NCBI GenBank assembly: GCA_023392615.1
Contig: JAEVYT010000030.1
Span: 124,001 to 188,000, forward strand
Origin: Bacillota bacterium
GTDB taxonomy: Bacteria; Bacillota; Clostridia; Lachnospirales; Lachnospiraceae
DNA length: 64,000 bases
Direction: 5' to 3'
Part shown: positions 18,976-27,954 of the stretch, piece by piece
Numbering within the stretch: position 1 is the stretch's first letter
Layout: each line of letters opens with the position of its first letter
The notes under the pieces: generated by a model
Databases searched by the model: none
Told to the model about the DNA's origin: nothing
Seen by the model: the letters and a program-made list of their open reading frames with translations, nothing else
Position numbers and translations under genes: made by a program

Positions 18976-19144
18976 GAGAATATTAATTACATGATAATAG
19001 GAGCTGAGGATTGCATCAAACAAAGAATGTAACATCCCCATAAAATGGATGAATAAATTTAGGGTTGTTTCTCAAAAATAGGGTAGCGAATAAAGGTAGT
19101 ATCATGTTAGAATAAATTAAAAAATGATTCGGAGATTATTACTT

Positions 19145-19744
19145 ATGAAGATATATTTGATCAGACATGGTCAGACAGATTGGAATGTACAAGGCAGATT
19201 TCAAGGGAGAGAAGATATTCCTCTCAATGAAAACGGTATGGAACAAGCTAAAATATGTGGCGAAGTGTTACAGGGTACCCAATTTCAAGCAATTATCTCA
19301 AGCCCCCTTAAGAGAGCGAGTAAAACAGCTCAAATTATAGGAAAGTATGTATCAGTGGATCAAATAATAACCGATGAGGGAATAACAGAGCGTGATTTCT
19401 CTAAGGTATCCGGTATGACTGCACAGGAACGAGATGCTTTTTATGCCTCCGGTGAACAGGATGACAAAGAACCTTGGGATGATTTGTGTGCAAGAATGTT
19501 TGCTACCATGAAGACCTATGCAGAGCAATACCCTAATCAGAATATTATCATGATTTCACATGGGGCTTCAATTAATTCTGTATTATCTGTTCTCAGTCAA
19601 GGGAAGACAGGAACCGGTAAGATATTTCTGAAAAATACCTGTATTAATATTATTGATTATAATAATGATGAATTTAAAATAGAGGCTTGTAATCTATCAG
19701 CAGATGAATATTTGACCATGAAGAAACAACATAGCAAGTCGTAA
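19145..19744 (+). CDS. Histidine phosphatase family protein (phosphoglycerate mutase-like)
   Basis: 199 residues from ATG 19145, which begins the conserved MKIYLIRHGQTDWN; an in-frame ATG at 19124 lies before the GGAG at 19131 and is less likely. The RHG motif carries the histidine that is transiently phosphorylated. The second catalytic histidine is in MISHGASIN near residue 141. SPLKRASKTAQII is the typical helix after the first strand. The fold covers cofactor-dependent phosphoglycerate mutase, CobC/alpha-ribazole phosphatase and broad phosphatases. The size and lack of cobalamin neighbours favour a general phosphatase. It is followed 58 bases later by the GDPD gene on the same strand. Confidence 0.88.
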   Translation: MKIYLIRHGQTDWNVQGRFQGREDIPLNENGMEQAKICGEVLQGTQFQAIISSPLKRASKTAQIIGKYVSVDQIITDEGITERDFSKVSGMTAQERDAFYASGEQDDKEPWDDLCARMFATMKTYAEQYPNQNIIMISHGASINSVLSVLSQGKTGTGKIFLKNTCINIIDYNNDEFKIEACNLSADEYLTMKKQHSKS

Positions 19745-19802
19745 TCGTAATTGGACTAACGTATCACTTACTTACTATAATAATTATGTTAGGTGCTTAT
19801 AA

Positions 19803-21641
19803 ATGGAGAGAACTAAAAATAGTGTTTATTTCAATTCAGTAAAACTTATATTTCATAACAGCTTATCATTGATATTAGGGCAGGGGTTTATATTGTTCCT
19901 AGGTACCATTCTTCTTACACCCTTAATATCATCAATCTATCGTCTTAATTTATCGCTCACAGGCTTTCGACATGTTACAGTTGATAATATTGGGCGCTTT
20001 ATCATTCATCCGGTAAATTTGATCGCAATCATCCTGCTGTTTTATCTCATTGGTTTATTTTTACTTTTTGAGATTTATTACCTCATTACTTTTTTTACAA
20101 TGATTCATATGCGCAGAAAGTTACATGTATTAAGTGCGTTATCTACTTCCTTTGTAAAGGTATTGTATGGGGTCATAAAAGGAAATTTAAAGCTGATTCC
20201 ATTGGCATGGATGACAATGATACTATTTAATTTTCCTTTATTTTTTTATACCTTCAGTAAAACCAGGTTAATCCGATATACGATTGATGAGATGCCAGAC
20301 CAATTGTTCTGGCTGATTCTGGTTTTAGTACTTACAGGGATGCTGTATGGAGTATTAATTCGTAAACCTTTCTTATTCCATTACTATTTTTTTGATAAAA
20401 TGGATTATTCTAAATCTGTGAAGTTAAGTAAAAGTTTTAAGAAGAATAAACCGATACGGACATTTTTTTATTTCTTAGGATGGAATATCTGTATTGTACT
20501 GATTGTGCTGATTATATATGCCTTTACCATGGCTGTGACGGTGTTTTTTGTATCGAGCACCTTTGATCGAAGGCTTGCGATTGCTTCGTTTATATCAATC
20601 AATGATAGCTTAAAGATATATCTTAGTATCGTGATTTTTCTTATCAGTACCATAGGTAATTACGCTTTATATACACAACTCTTTTATCATTATAAGCTGA
20701 TACCAGAGGATGTAGAAGGCAATGATGAATTCTCTGAGAATATCATATCATCAGTCACGAATCGAAGCGGTCGATCTTATAAGAATATATTACTTACAAC
20801 AGCATCCTTACTGATCTTGATTAATTGCTATTTATTTATCAACATGCTTAGAAATGGTTCCCCACTCGATTACATGAATCTGGACAGTATTAAAGTAACT
20901 TCTCATAGAGGATTTTCCCATAGTGTACCGGAAAATACACTACCTGCGATAGAGAAGGCAATAGCAGAGCATGCTGATTATGTGGAGATTGACGTAAGAA
21001 TGACGAAGGATGGTGAGTTGGTACTTCTTCATGATACTAATCTGAAACGAACCACCGGACTAAACAAGAGCATATGGTCTGTAAATTATGATACTGTCGC
21101 TTCATTGGATGCAGGAAGTTGGATGGATCAGAGCTTTGCAGGAACCAGAATTCCGACATTGCGTGAAGTTTTTGAGGAGTGTAAAGGGAAAATATTTTTG
21201 AATCTGGATTTGAAATACCGCAATCCACAGGAAGGACTGGCCGAGAAGGTGGTAGCGTTAATCAAAGAGTATAACATGGAGTGGCAGTGTGTGGTTTCTT
21301 CAACGAGCCTCCCCTGTTTAGATACCGTGAAAGAGCTCGATCCCAAAATTCAGACTGGTTATATCACATATCAGTTGTATCCGGGAATCACTGAGAAGGA
21401 TGATGTGGACTTCTTCAGTATGAAATCTAATTTAATTACAAAGAGCGTATTGCGTTCCATTCATAAAGAAGGCAAAGAGCTACATGTTTGGACAGTGAAT
21501 TCCAGATCAGAACTCGAACGGCTGCAGAGAATCGGTGTGGACAATATAATTACTGATAACCCCGCTTTTGTAAAAGAAGTGTTATATGATACGGATTCAG
21601 ATTGGTATTTGACTACGTTGTTTAAAGTGATCGTGGAATAG
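19803..21641 (+). CDS. Membrane-anchored glycerophosphodiester phosphodiesterase
   Basis: 612 residues. The first 345 residues are a membrane domain with about seven hydrophobic segments (for example ILGQGFILFLGTILLTP, LIAIILLFYLIGLFLLF, LLTTASLLILINCYLFI). This matches the GDPD membrane domain seen in Firmicutes. The C-terminal catalytic domain begins near residue 366 with SHRGFSHSVPENT, then EIDVRMTKDGELVLLHD, containing the His, Glu and Asp residues of GDPD enzymes. The second catalytic His is in LLHD. It hydrolyses glycerophosphodiesters to glycerol-3-phosphate and an alcohol at the membrane, possibly recycling lipid or teichoic acid products. A weak TAGGTG ribosome binding site precedes ATG. 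Confidence 0.93.
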   Translation: MERTKNSVYFNSVKLIFHNSLSLILGQGFILFLGTILLTPLISSIYRLNLSLTGFRHVTVDNIGRFIIHPVNLIAIILLFYLIGLFLLFEIYYLITFFTMIHMRRKLHVLSALSTSFVKVLYGVIKGNLKLIPLAWMTMILFNFPLFFYTFSKTRLIRYTIDEMPDQLFWLILVLVLTGMLYGVLIRKPFLFHYYFFDKMDYSKSVKLSKSFKKNKPIRTFFYFLGWNICIVLIVLIIYAFTMAVTVFFVSSTFDRRLAIASFISINDSLKIYLSIVIFLISTIGNYALYTQLFYHYKLIPEDVEGNDEFSENIISSVTNRSGRSYKNILLTTASLLILINCYLFINMLRNGSPLDYMNLDSIKVTSHRGFSHSVPENTLPAIEKAIAEHADYVEIDVRMTKDGELVLLHDTNLKRTTGLNKSIWSVNYDTVASLDAGSWMDQSFAGTRIPTLREVFEECKGKIFLNLDLKYRNPQEGLAEKVVALIKEYNMEWQCVVSSTSLPCLDTVKELDPKIQTGYITYQLYPGITEKDDVDFFSMKSNLITKSVLRSIHKEGKELHVWTVNSRSELERLQRIGVDNIITDNPAFVKEVLYDTDSDWYLTTLFKVIVE

Positions 21642-21715
21642 AACCCTACATCAACATCGAAATTATTCCGTTAATATATATTGTGTTTGTATTGGTAAGA
21701 ATTTTTATTATATGA

Positions 21716-21744
21716 TTGACTTATAGAACCCGTGGTGTTATAAT
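21716..21744 (+). promoter_or_regulatory. helD promoter
   Basis: TTGACT (21716-21721), 17 nt, TATAAT (21739-21744). It lies inside the arms of the inverted repeat that closes the upstream GDPD gene. Confidence 0.8.
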
Positions 21745-21786
21745 TGTTTTCCGTTTGTTGGAAAAGAATATTTACCACGGGTTTTC
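21727..21786 (+). terminator. Terminator of the GDPD gene overlapping the helD promoter
   Basis: AACCCGTGGT (21727-21736) pairs perfectly with ACCACGGGTT (21774-21783), followed by TTC. A second stem TTTTCC/GGAAAA is nested inside. Only a transcript from upstream contains both arms, so read-through RNA would fold while helD RNA would contain only the 3' arm. Confidence 0.6.
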
Positions 21787-21845
21787 TTGGCAAAATCCAA
21801 GAAAAAAAGCGTACTCTAAACTACGCCGTCGCTTGGCAAGATATT
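21787..21845 (+). ncRNA. Hairpin-rich helD leader
   Basis: The helD leader (start about 21751) can form TTTTCTTGG/CCAAGAAAA (about 21783-21806) and then GCGTA/TACGC (about 21810-21827), followed by CTTGGCAAG, which repeats part of the first hairpin. No riboswitch class is recognised. Confidence 0.3.
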
Positions 21846-21876
21846 TGAAAAAATATTACTACCAGGAGGATTTTAA

Positions 21877-24057
21877 ATGAACGATTTAAACAACGCTACC
21901 TTTCTGTCGTTGACCGAAAGACAGAAGGAGGAACTGTACCTACAGGAATGTGTAGAGATAATTCAGAAAAATATTGATGATTATCTTCAAAAGTATCATG
22001 AGGCGAATGATGAAACAAAAGAGCTTTATGATAATTATCGGTCGAACAATCCGGAACTTCATAACGATCTTGTTATCGGACTCGATATGAAATCCATGAT
22101 GCAAAGAATTCTGAATAAGAACATCCTTGCATTAAAGAAACCCTACTTTGGAAGAATTGACTATATGGAGCAGGGTGATGCTACAAATTATATTCTTTAC
22201 CTCGGCAAAAATGGAGTAAGAAAGAACACCTCAGAAAATCTGATCATTGACTGGAGAGCACCGATATCCAGTGTATATTATGATAGTGATATCGGAGAAA
22301 GTTCCTTTACTACACCCTTTGGCGAAGAGATCCCAATTAATCTGAGTCTTAAGCGAACCTATGAAATATCGGAGGGAAAGCTGATTGACTTCTATGATTC
22401 TGATGTTATTGCGAATGATGAATTCCTAACGAAGTATCTAAGTAAGAATAAAGAGGTCGTATTAGGAGAGATTATCGCAACTATTCAAAAAGAACAAAAT
22501 CAAATAATTCGTGATGTTCCCTGGCATAATGTTGTTGTACAAGGAGTTGCGGGCAGTGGCAAAACTACAGTAGCGATGCACCGTATCTCTTATATTTTGT
22601 ATAACTATAAAGACAAATTTAGTCCGGATGAATTCTTTATCATCGGAAGTAATAAAATGCTTCTAAATTATATTACAGGTGTGTTGCCGAACCTTGATGT
22701 GTATAATGTCAATCATATGACGATGGAGGAGTTCCTGTTATTACTGCTGGATAAAGATTTTGGTACGAGGAAGGGAAAATATGAACTTGGCAATAGCTTT
22801 TTAAAACTCAGAGCGCAATCACAGTCTGTTGAAGAAGGTGAACTAAAGCGATTTAAGGGATCTATTCACTTCATCAAGGCATTGGAACATTTTATGAAGC
22901 AATATGAATTGTCTTTAGTAAATCAGCCTACGGTTACTTATGAAAATCAAGTTTTAATATCTCAAGAGGATGTCATATATTATATGAATTTCTTCACAGA
23001 TCTACCCCTACAGGAGAAAATAGACCTCTTGAATAAGCGGTTGACTCAGAAGATTGGGTATATTAATGAAGAAAATTATCGGAGTAAGGAAGAGATTAGA
23101 GCAGAGGTTAATAAGTACAAGAATTATTATGGAGTAAGAAATAAAAAATATAACTTGATGGAAATTTATCAAATATTTTTGGAAGATCTAATAATTCATA
23201 ATCAGAAGTATCTAGAAGACGGATATAATATAGGAAAGCCTCCAATTATTCAATTACTTGTTGAAAATCTGAAGCAGAAAAAAATTGATCTATATGATTT
23301 GGGAATGCTAGCCTTTATCAAAAAAAGGTTGAAACGAACGAAGGATTTTGAATATGTCAGTCATATCGTGGTAGATGAAGCACAAGATTTTGGTGTGATG
23401 CTATTTTACGTATTTAAACAATTATTCAAAACTTGTACCTATACCATCATGGGAGACGTATCTCAGAATATTCACTATGATACTGGTATGAATGATTGGG
23501 AGACATTAAACAATAAGGTGTTTTCACCGGAGAAGGATCGATTCTATCTGCTTGCAAAAAGTTACCGTAATACAGTTGAGATATCGGACTACGCCAGTCT
23601 GGTATTAAGAAAATGCACTTTTCAGACTTATGATATCGAACCCATCATTCGCCATGGCAATGAGGTTACAGTAAAGAAGCTAGAGAATGAAAGTCTTATC
23701 GTAGAAAACACGGTTCATATTATCAAGCAACTGCAACAGAATGGTTACGATACAATTGCTATAATATGTCGAACCGTCGATGAGACGAATAAAGTGAAGG
23801 ACCTTTTGAAGGAAAAGGTAACATTAGAGCAGCTAGGTGAGAATGTAGAGGAGATGACCTTCCAAAATGGTATTATGGTATTGCCGATTCATATGACGAA
23901 GGGACTTGAGTTTGATGCGGTAATTATTTGGAATCCGGATGAGAATAGTTATCCGGTTACAGATGCGGATGCCAAACTGTTATATGTGGCAATTACGCGT
24001 GCATTGCATGAATTATTTATCTTATATCAAGGGGAATTGTCTGGGTTACTGTTATAG
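21877..24057 (+). CDS. helD: HelD-type helicase (RNA polymerase recycling ATPase)
   Basis: 726 residues, superfamily 1 (UvrD/Rep-like). The N-terminal 180 residues are charged helices suited to the long coiled-coil arm that HelD inserts into RNA polymerase. Walker A is QGVAGSGKTT near residue 222, the DEAQ-type Walker B is VDEAQD near residue 498, and later helicase motifs include SYRNT and MTKGLEFDAVII. The C-terminal region YVAITRALHELFILY is the SF1 motif VI region. HelD family members in Gram-positives bind core RNA polymerase and release it from DNA or nascent RNA using ATP. The size (700-780) fits. An accessory UvrD-type DNA helicase is the alternative, but the N-terminal arm favours HelD. 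A strong own promoter and structured leader precede it. Confidence 0.88.
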   Translation: MNDLNNATFLSLTERQKEELYLQECVEIIQKNIDDYLQKYHEANDETKELYDNYRSNNPELHNDLVIGLDMKSMMQRILNKNILALKKPYFGRIDYMEQGDATNYILYLGKNGVRKNTSENLIIDWRAPISSVYYDSDIGESSFTTPFGEEIPINLSLKRTYEISEGKLIDFYDSDVIANDEFLTKYLSKNKEVVLGEIIATIQKEQNQIIRDVPWHNVVVQGVAGSGKTTVAMHRISYILYNYKDKFSPDEFFIIGSNKMLLNYITGVLPNLDVYNVNHMTMEEFLLLLLDKDFGTRKGKYELGNSFLKLRAQSQSVEEGELKRFKGSIHFIKALEHFMKQYELSLVNQPTVTYENQVLISQEDVIYYMNFFTDLPLQEKIDLLNKRLTQKIGYINEENYRSKEEIRAEVNKYKNYYGVRNKKYNLMEIYQIFLEDLIIHNQKYLEDGYNIGKPPIIQLLVENLKQKKIDLYDLGMLAFIKKRLKRTKDFEYVSHIVVDEAQDFGVMLFYVFKQLFKTCTYTIMGDVSQNIHYDTGMNDWETLNNKVFSPEKDRFYLLAKSYRNTVEISDYASLVLRKCTFQTYDIEPIIRHGNEVTVKKLENESLIVENTVHIIKQLQQNGYDTIAIICRTVDETNKVKDLLKEKVTLEQLGENVEEMTFQNGIMVLPIHMTKGLEFDAVIIWNPDENSYPVTDADAKLLYVAITRALHELFILYQGELSGLLL

Positions 24058-24102
24058 TTGAGGATTATGACTACATGAATTCTATGTGGAATTAGCTATT
24101 TA

Positions 24103-24164
24103 AGCCAGTTAATTTAAACCAGATAATATAGACCAGATAATATAAACCAGTTAATATAGACCAT
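24103..24164 (+). repeat. 14-base tandem repeat
   Basis: Unit (A/G)ACCAG(A/T)TAATATA is present three times at 24117-24158, with a degenerate copy before (24103-24116) and a partial one after. It lies in the 440-base gap between helD and tRNA-Met, which otherwise holds only the tRNA promoter. Confidence 0.85.
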
Positions 24165-24433
24165 GAACATATATCCTTAGCAATATATTATTAGTCAAAT
24201 ATAGTACGTAAGGTGTAATGCTTCAAATAACACTATCGAGGTATTACCAATACGTTACTGATGTATTACTGACAACTTTATACGGTTGTAAAAGGATATA
24301 TGATTCGCGGTTCAAAAGAAAAAATCTCCTAATCACGAATAATAGGGAACAATAGCCTTTAATATTGACTTGAATCTTAATTGTAAAATTTTATGTATTG
24401 TTCAAACTATTAAAAAAATTTCGCATATTGCTA

Positions 24434-24462
24434 TTGACAAATTACGTGCTTATGAATATAAT
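24434..24462 (+). promoter_or_regulatory. tRNA-Met promoter
   Basis: A perfect consensus pair, TTGACA (24434-24439), 17 nt, TATAAT (24457-24462), 35 nt before the mature tRNA 5' end. Confidence 0.9.
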
Positions 24463-24497
24463 AAAAAAGTACTTTTTGAACACCACTAAGAAAATAT

Positions 24498-24571
24498 GGC
24501 GAAGTAGCTCAGTTGGCGAGAGCACGCGGTTCATACCCGCGGTGTCGGCGGTTCAAATCCGTCCTTCGCTA
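24498..24571 (+). tRNA. tRNA-Met (CAT anticodon)
   Basis: The cloverleaf folds completely. The acceptor stem GGCGAAG pairs with CTTCGCT (G-U at the end). D-arm GCTC/GAGC, anticodon stem CGCGG/CCGCG with loop TTCATAC, and T-arm with the TTCAAAT loop are all present. The discriminator base is A and CCA is not encoded. A paired first base excludes initiator tRNA, so it is elongator Met; a CAT tRNA with lysidine-modified anticodon (Ile2) cannot be fully excluded without comparing identity elements. Confidence 0.95.
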
Positions 24572-24574
24572 CTT

Positions 24575-24610
24575 AAACAGCAATAATCGATGATTATTGC
24601 TGTTTTGTTA
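24575..24610 (+). terminator. Terminator after tRNA-Met
   Basis: A perfect 14-bp stem (24575-24588 with 24592-24605, AAACAGCAATAATC arm) with a 3-base loop, then TTGTTAT. Confidence 0.85.
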
Positions 24611-24717
24611 TATTCATTTTCATAATTTTCTGAAATATGATGTGGCATTAATGTAAGGAATCATCTATAATAACCAACATAAGTAATGTAAATTATAGAA
24701 ATGTAAAAATAGTTGCC

Positions 24718-24746
24718 TTGAGATATATAGAATAGTTACTTAGAAT
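24718..24746 (+). promoter_or_regulatory. ispF promoter
   Basis: TTGAGA (24718-24723), 17 nt, TAGAAT (24741-24746); the ribosome binding site GGAGG follows at about 24756. Confidence 0.5.
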
Positions 24747-24767
24747 AAAAAGATTGGAGGAATAATC

Positions 24768-25316
24768 ATGAGAATCGGTTCCGGTTATGATGTTCATAAA
24801 TTAGTAGAAGATAGGGAGTTAATCCTTGGAGGAGTTAAGATACCTTATGAGAAGGGGTTACTTGGACACTCGGATGCGGATGTTTTAATCCATGCAATTA
24901 TGGATGCACTGCTTGGTGCGGCGGCACTTGGAGACATTGGAAAACATTTTCCTGATAATGATGCTTCCTATAAAGGGATTTCCAGTATAGAATTATTAAA
25001 ACGAGTGAAAACCTTATTGGATAATAAGTTGTATGTAATAGAGAATATTGATGCAACAATTATTGCACAAAGGCCGAAGCTTGCGTCATATATACCAGAG
25101 ATGGTTAATAATATCGCTTCAGCGTTAGCGATTGAGGTAGATAGGGTTAACGTAAAAGCAACCACAGAAGAAGGCCTTGGATTTACAGGAGAAGGCCTAG
25201 GAATTGCGTCCAATGCCATCTGTCTTCTCGAGAATATGATGAATTATCAATACGATGTAACCCCTTCAGAAAGTGATAGTAAATGTAGCGGATGTAGTGG
25301 GTGCAGTAAGCAGTAA
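24768..25316 (+). CDS. ispF: 2-C-methyl-D-erythritol 2,4-cyclodiphosphate synthase
   Basis: Fifth step of the MEP isoprenoid pathway: cyclises the CDP-methylerythritol 2-phosphate intermediate and releases CMP. The metal ligands are in the N-terminal GYDVH (Asp8, His10) and His42 in IHAIMDALLG. LLGHSDADV and the C-terminal TTEEGLGFTGEG are family signatures. The core ends near residue 157, the usual length. This copy extends to 182 residues with a tail containing CSGCSGCSKQ. Such a cysteine-rich tail is not part of the IspF fold and could bind metal or be a recent addition. It is a single gene with its own promoter; no other MEP gene is nearby. Confidence 0.97.
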   Translation: MRIGSGYDVHKLVEDRELILGGVKIPYEKGLLGHSDADVLIHAIMDALLGAAALGDIGKHFPDNDASYKGISSIELLKRVKTLLDNKLYVIENIDATIIAQRPKLASYIPEMVNNIASALAIEVDRVNVKATTEEGLGFTGEGLGIASNAICLLENMMNYQYDVTPSESDSKCSGCSGCSKQ

Positions 25317-25452
25317 GAAAATGACAGTTAACTCTACAACACTATTTTGTAACAATGATAAACTTCAAAAATGGGTTTTTAAAAAATATAAATGAGTGAT
25401 AATTGAGTTATCATAAACTCATATCTGTCAGCTTAGAATTAAGTTTTTCTTT

Positions 25453-25510
25453 TTGAATATTAAAAGTTGAATATTAAAAGTTGAAAATTAAAAAGTTAAA
25501 TATTAAAAAA
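25453..25510 (+). repeat. AT-rich 14-15 base tandem repeat
   Basis: TTGAATATTAAAAG occurs twice exactly (25453-25466, 25467-25480), followed by two degraded 15-base copies. A hairpin-like segment with TGAGTT/AACTCA lies before it and CTCTAATTGTTAGAG after it. The 328-base gap holds no gene. Confidence 0.8.
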
Positions 25511-25644
25511 TGAAAAAATTGCTACTTTGGAAATAAAAATATCTTATTTTACACTCTAATTGTTAGAGTAGATAATAGCAAAGCATTTCGTTAAAAGAAG
25601 TAACCTGTTTGTTATTATTGAATTAAGAGGGAAAGGGTTTTCAA

Positions 25645-26127
25645 ATGAAGCTGCCAGAGGATAAATTTTTGCTTGAATTTGATAGTATCAAAGAGCAACT
25701 GTACCGATTCGCTTATGTATATCTGCGAAACGAAACAGCTGCCTTGGAGGCTGTCGATGAAACAGTTTTTCTTGCCTACAAAAATATTAAAAAACTGAAG
25801 TATCCACAATATTTTAAGACATGGATTACTCGAATTCTAATTAACGTATGTAAGAAGGAATTAAAACACACAAAACGCATTACAACCATGGAAGAGTTGC
25901 CGGAGTTATCGTATGTAGAATATGATTCACTTCCGTTAAAAGACGCCATTTCTAAACTACCGGATGAACTACGCATAATCATTAATTTGAGATATTTTAG
26001 TGACTACACGGTCATGGAGACAGCAAAAATTCTAAATTTACCGCAAGGAACAGTGGCCACAAGGCAGCGTAAAGCATTGTCCCTATTAAAGTTAGAATTG
26101 GAGGTGGATCATGAATCGTATCGATGA
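25645..26127 (+). CDS. ECF-type RNA polymerase sigma factor
   Basis: 160 residues. Region 2 (about 10-75) includes LYRFAYVYLRNETAALEAVDE and the DNA-melting segment with TWITRILINVCKKELK. Region 4 (about 103-152) includes LPDELRIIINLRYF and the helix-turn-helix TVMETAKILNLPQGTVATR. There is no region 1 or 3, which defines group 4 (ECF) factors. The stop overlaps the next gene by 17 bases, and that gene encodes a membrane protein with a DUF4179-type domain, the usual anti-sigma partner of SigV-like factors in clostridia. Together they would respond to an envelope signal. The target regulon is unknown. Confidence 0.93.
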   Translation: MKLPEDKFLLEFDSIKEQLYRFAYVYLRNETAALEAVDETVFLAYKNIKKLKYPQYFKTWITRILINVCKKELKHTKRITTMEELPELSYVEYDSLPLKDAISKLPDELRIIINLRYFSDYTVMETAKILNLPQGTVATRQRKALSLLKLELEVDHESYR

Positions 26128-27442
26128 ATACAAAGAGTTAAGAGAAGAGATGGAGAAGATTCCATTTGAATTAGCGTATAGTGGTACCAAGGCAATTTCC
26201 AGGGTTAAAAGTTACAAGAGAAGGAGAATGATTTGGAGAACGCCGATTATAGCCTTATTTTCTCTATCATTAATCTTTGTTTTAGTGGTTAATATAAGTC
26301 CATCGGCAGCATTTGCGATGAGTAAGATACCAATTGTGAAAGAGCTGGTTCAATTTGTATCCTTTGATGAAAGTTTAAAGCGAGCAGTGGAAAATGATTA
26401 TTATCAGGTGGTTGGTAAAAATCAAACGAAGGATGATGTTACAGCTACCATAGAATATATAATAGTGGATGGAGGGCATCTCTCAATCTTCTTTCGGGTG
26501 GATGCACCGGTAAAGAAGGGATTTTTTCGAGTAGATCTTACTGATTCCTCCGGAACCGAGTTGCCTCTACCTATGGTTTGTCAGGACACTTACGAAACCG
26601 GGAAAATGAATGAAATTCAAGTTGAACTATGGCAAGAGAATTATACACTTCCTTCTGATATCGAATTAAAGCTCATAGTGAATAAGAATAAGAAGTTTAA
26701 TGAGAATGGAAGAAATACGATGAAATCCGAGGGAGTGAATGAAACATTTTATTTTCCTCTGCATATGAAGAAGCAATTCTTGGTAACAAAAGATATTAAG
26801 CCAATTAATGAATGGATAGAGATTAATGGACAGCGGATTTTACTGGATCGGATAGAAATATATCCATCACGAGCTAGATTGTTTTTACAATATGATAAAG
26901 ATAACAAGGCAGCAGTACATGGCTTGGATATTCACCTAAAAGACAATAAGGGGAAGGTTTATAGTACTGCAGGAGGATTGAGTAGTCAAAGCTCTGATGA
27001 TCAAAATATAATAACAATGGATTTTGAGAGCAGTTATTTTACAAACGCAAAGCAACTGACTTTGTATATTGATGGAGTTTCACTCATAGATAAGTCCAAG
27101 CGTTATGGAGAGATTGATCCTAAGAATAAATTAATAACGAATCTTCCAAAGGGAGTTTCAATTAAATCAATGACAAAGGATGGTAAAGATTTGAATATTA
27201 TCCTCAATTATAAGGTCGGATATAAGAAGTCCTATAGCCTAACCGTTATGATGACGTATGAGGATGAGAATGGAAAGAGCTATGAGATGAAAAATTGTGG
27301 TGTTAGTACATTACAGGATCAACAAGAAGCGGAGGCTCGTTTTACAATTCTCAATGATAAAAATCATAAATATCGATTGGAGTGGGCTTATGCTCCTATG
27401 GAAAAACTTCACAATCCAGTTAAGGTTCTTTTGCAAAAATAA
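26111..27442 (+). CDS. DUF4179 membrane protein, probable anti-sigma factor
   Basis: 443 residues. The short cytoplasmic N-terminus (about 1-38) is charged and helical, as needed to hold the sigma factor. It is followed by one membrane segment at about 42-62 (PIIALFSLSLIFVLVVNIS). The remaining 380 residues are extracytoplasmic: the first part (MSKIPIVKELVQFVSF ... TIEYIIVDGGHLSIFFRVD) matches DUF4179 as I know it, and the rest is beta-rich immunoglobulin-like sequence with DUF5643 character. ATG 26111 has GGAGGTGG directly upstream, inside the sigma gene, so the two are translationally coupled. The sensing ligand or stress is not known. Confidence 0.82.
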   Translation: MNRIDEYKELREEMEKIPFELAYSGTKAISRVKSYKRRRMIWRTPIIALFSLSLIFVLVVNISPSAAFAMSKIPIVKELVQFVSFDESLKRAVENDYYQVVGKNQTKDDVTATIEYIIVDGGHLSIFFRVDAPVKKGFFRVDLTDSSGTELPLPMVCQDTYETGKMNEIQVELWQENYTLPSDIELKLIVNKNKKFNENGRNTMKSEGVNETFYFPLHMKKQFLVTKDIKPINEWIEINGQRILLDRIEIYPSRARLFLQYDKDNKAAVHGLDIHLKDNKGKVYSTAGGLSSQSSDDQNIITMDFESSYFTNAKQLTLYIDGVSLIDKSKRYGEIDPKNKLITNLPKGVSIKSMTKDGKDLNIILNYKVGYKKSYSLTVMMTYEDENGKSYEMKNCGVSTLQDQQEAEARFTILNDKNHKYRLEWAYAPMEKLHNPVKVLLQK

Positions 27443-27485
27443 AATCGTCACATCAGTGTCAACTCAATATCAAATTGAAATGATA

Positions 27486-27514
27486 TTGACAAAGTGAATC
27501 ATCTTGCATAAAAT
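27486..27514 (+). promoter_or_regulatory. Promoter of the T-box/cysE transcript
   Basis: TTGACA (27486-27491), 17 nt, TAAAAT (27509-27514), shortly before the T-box stem I. Confidence 0.8.
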
Positions 27515-27540
27515 GTATATAGAAAAGATATGTAATAATT

Positions 27541-27784
27541 CAAAAGCAATGAACGGGAAAGTAGCTCATGTAATAGTATCAGAGATAGAATGTCACCGGC
27601 TGAAAGCATTCTTTACGAGGATATGAGGGAAGTGCATCCGGGAGCTTGTTCGGTGAGGTGAATGCTTAGCTGAACACGGTAACAGCCGTTATCTGTGCGA
27701 GATGTATATTGAATCTTGATATACAAATAGAGTGGAACCGCGACTTTCACCGCCTCTATATTTTATAGGGGCGGTTTTTTTATT
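27541..27784 (+). ncRNA. T-box leader, cysteine-specific
   Basis: The conserved T-box AGTGGAACCGCG is at 27731-27742 and is followed by the terminator stem CCGCC...GGCGG and T-run (27750-27782). Stem I is closed by GAAC (27551-27554) with GTTC (27648-27651) and contains CAGAGA and the apical region. The specifier TGC (27633-27635) is followed by ATCCGGGAG, the usual context. TGC is a cysteine codon. The T-box bulge TGGA would pair with UCCA, that is a tRNA with U73, which tRNA-Cys has. Uncharged tRNA-Cys would allow read-through into cysE and perhaps cysS. Bases 27785-27954 hold no gene, only a small CGCA/TGCG hairpin. Confidence 0.93.
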
Positions 27785-27954
27785 TATATGAAACTCAGAA
27801 TTTCATACAAATAATAGCCTTTCAGGCAGGACGCATATTTTGCTGCGATAACGTTTCCTTGCGCAACTGCTCAGCTACGATGTGCCAGCTAGCTGCAAAA
27901 ATCAAGCTGTATTTTGAATTAATATTTAACTCTTTTTAAAAAGGAGATATATAG

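Noticed and set aside
24103..24164. CRISPR array
   Set aside because: Units are 14 bases and directly adjacent without spacers; no cas genes in the window.
24498..24571. Initiator tRNA-fMet
   Set aside because: The first base pairs with base 72, unlike initiator tRNAs.
24398..24586. Open reading frame of 62 codons
   Set aside because: It runs through the complete tRNA-Met and its promoter; no ribosome binding site.
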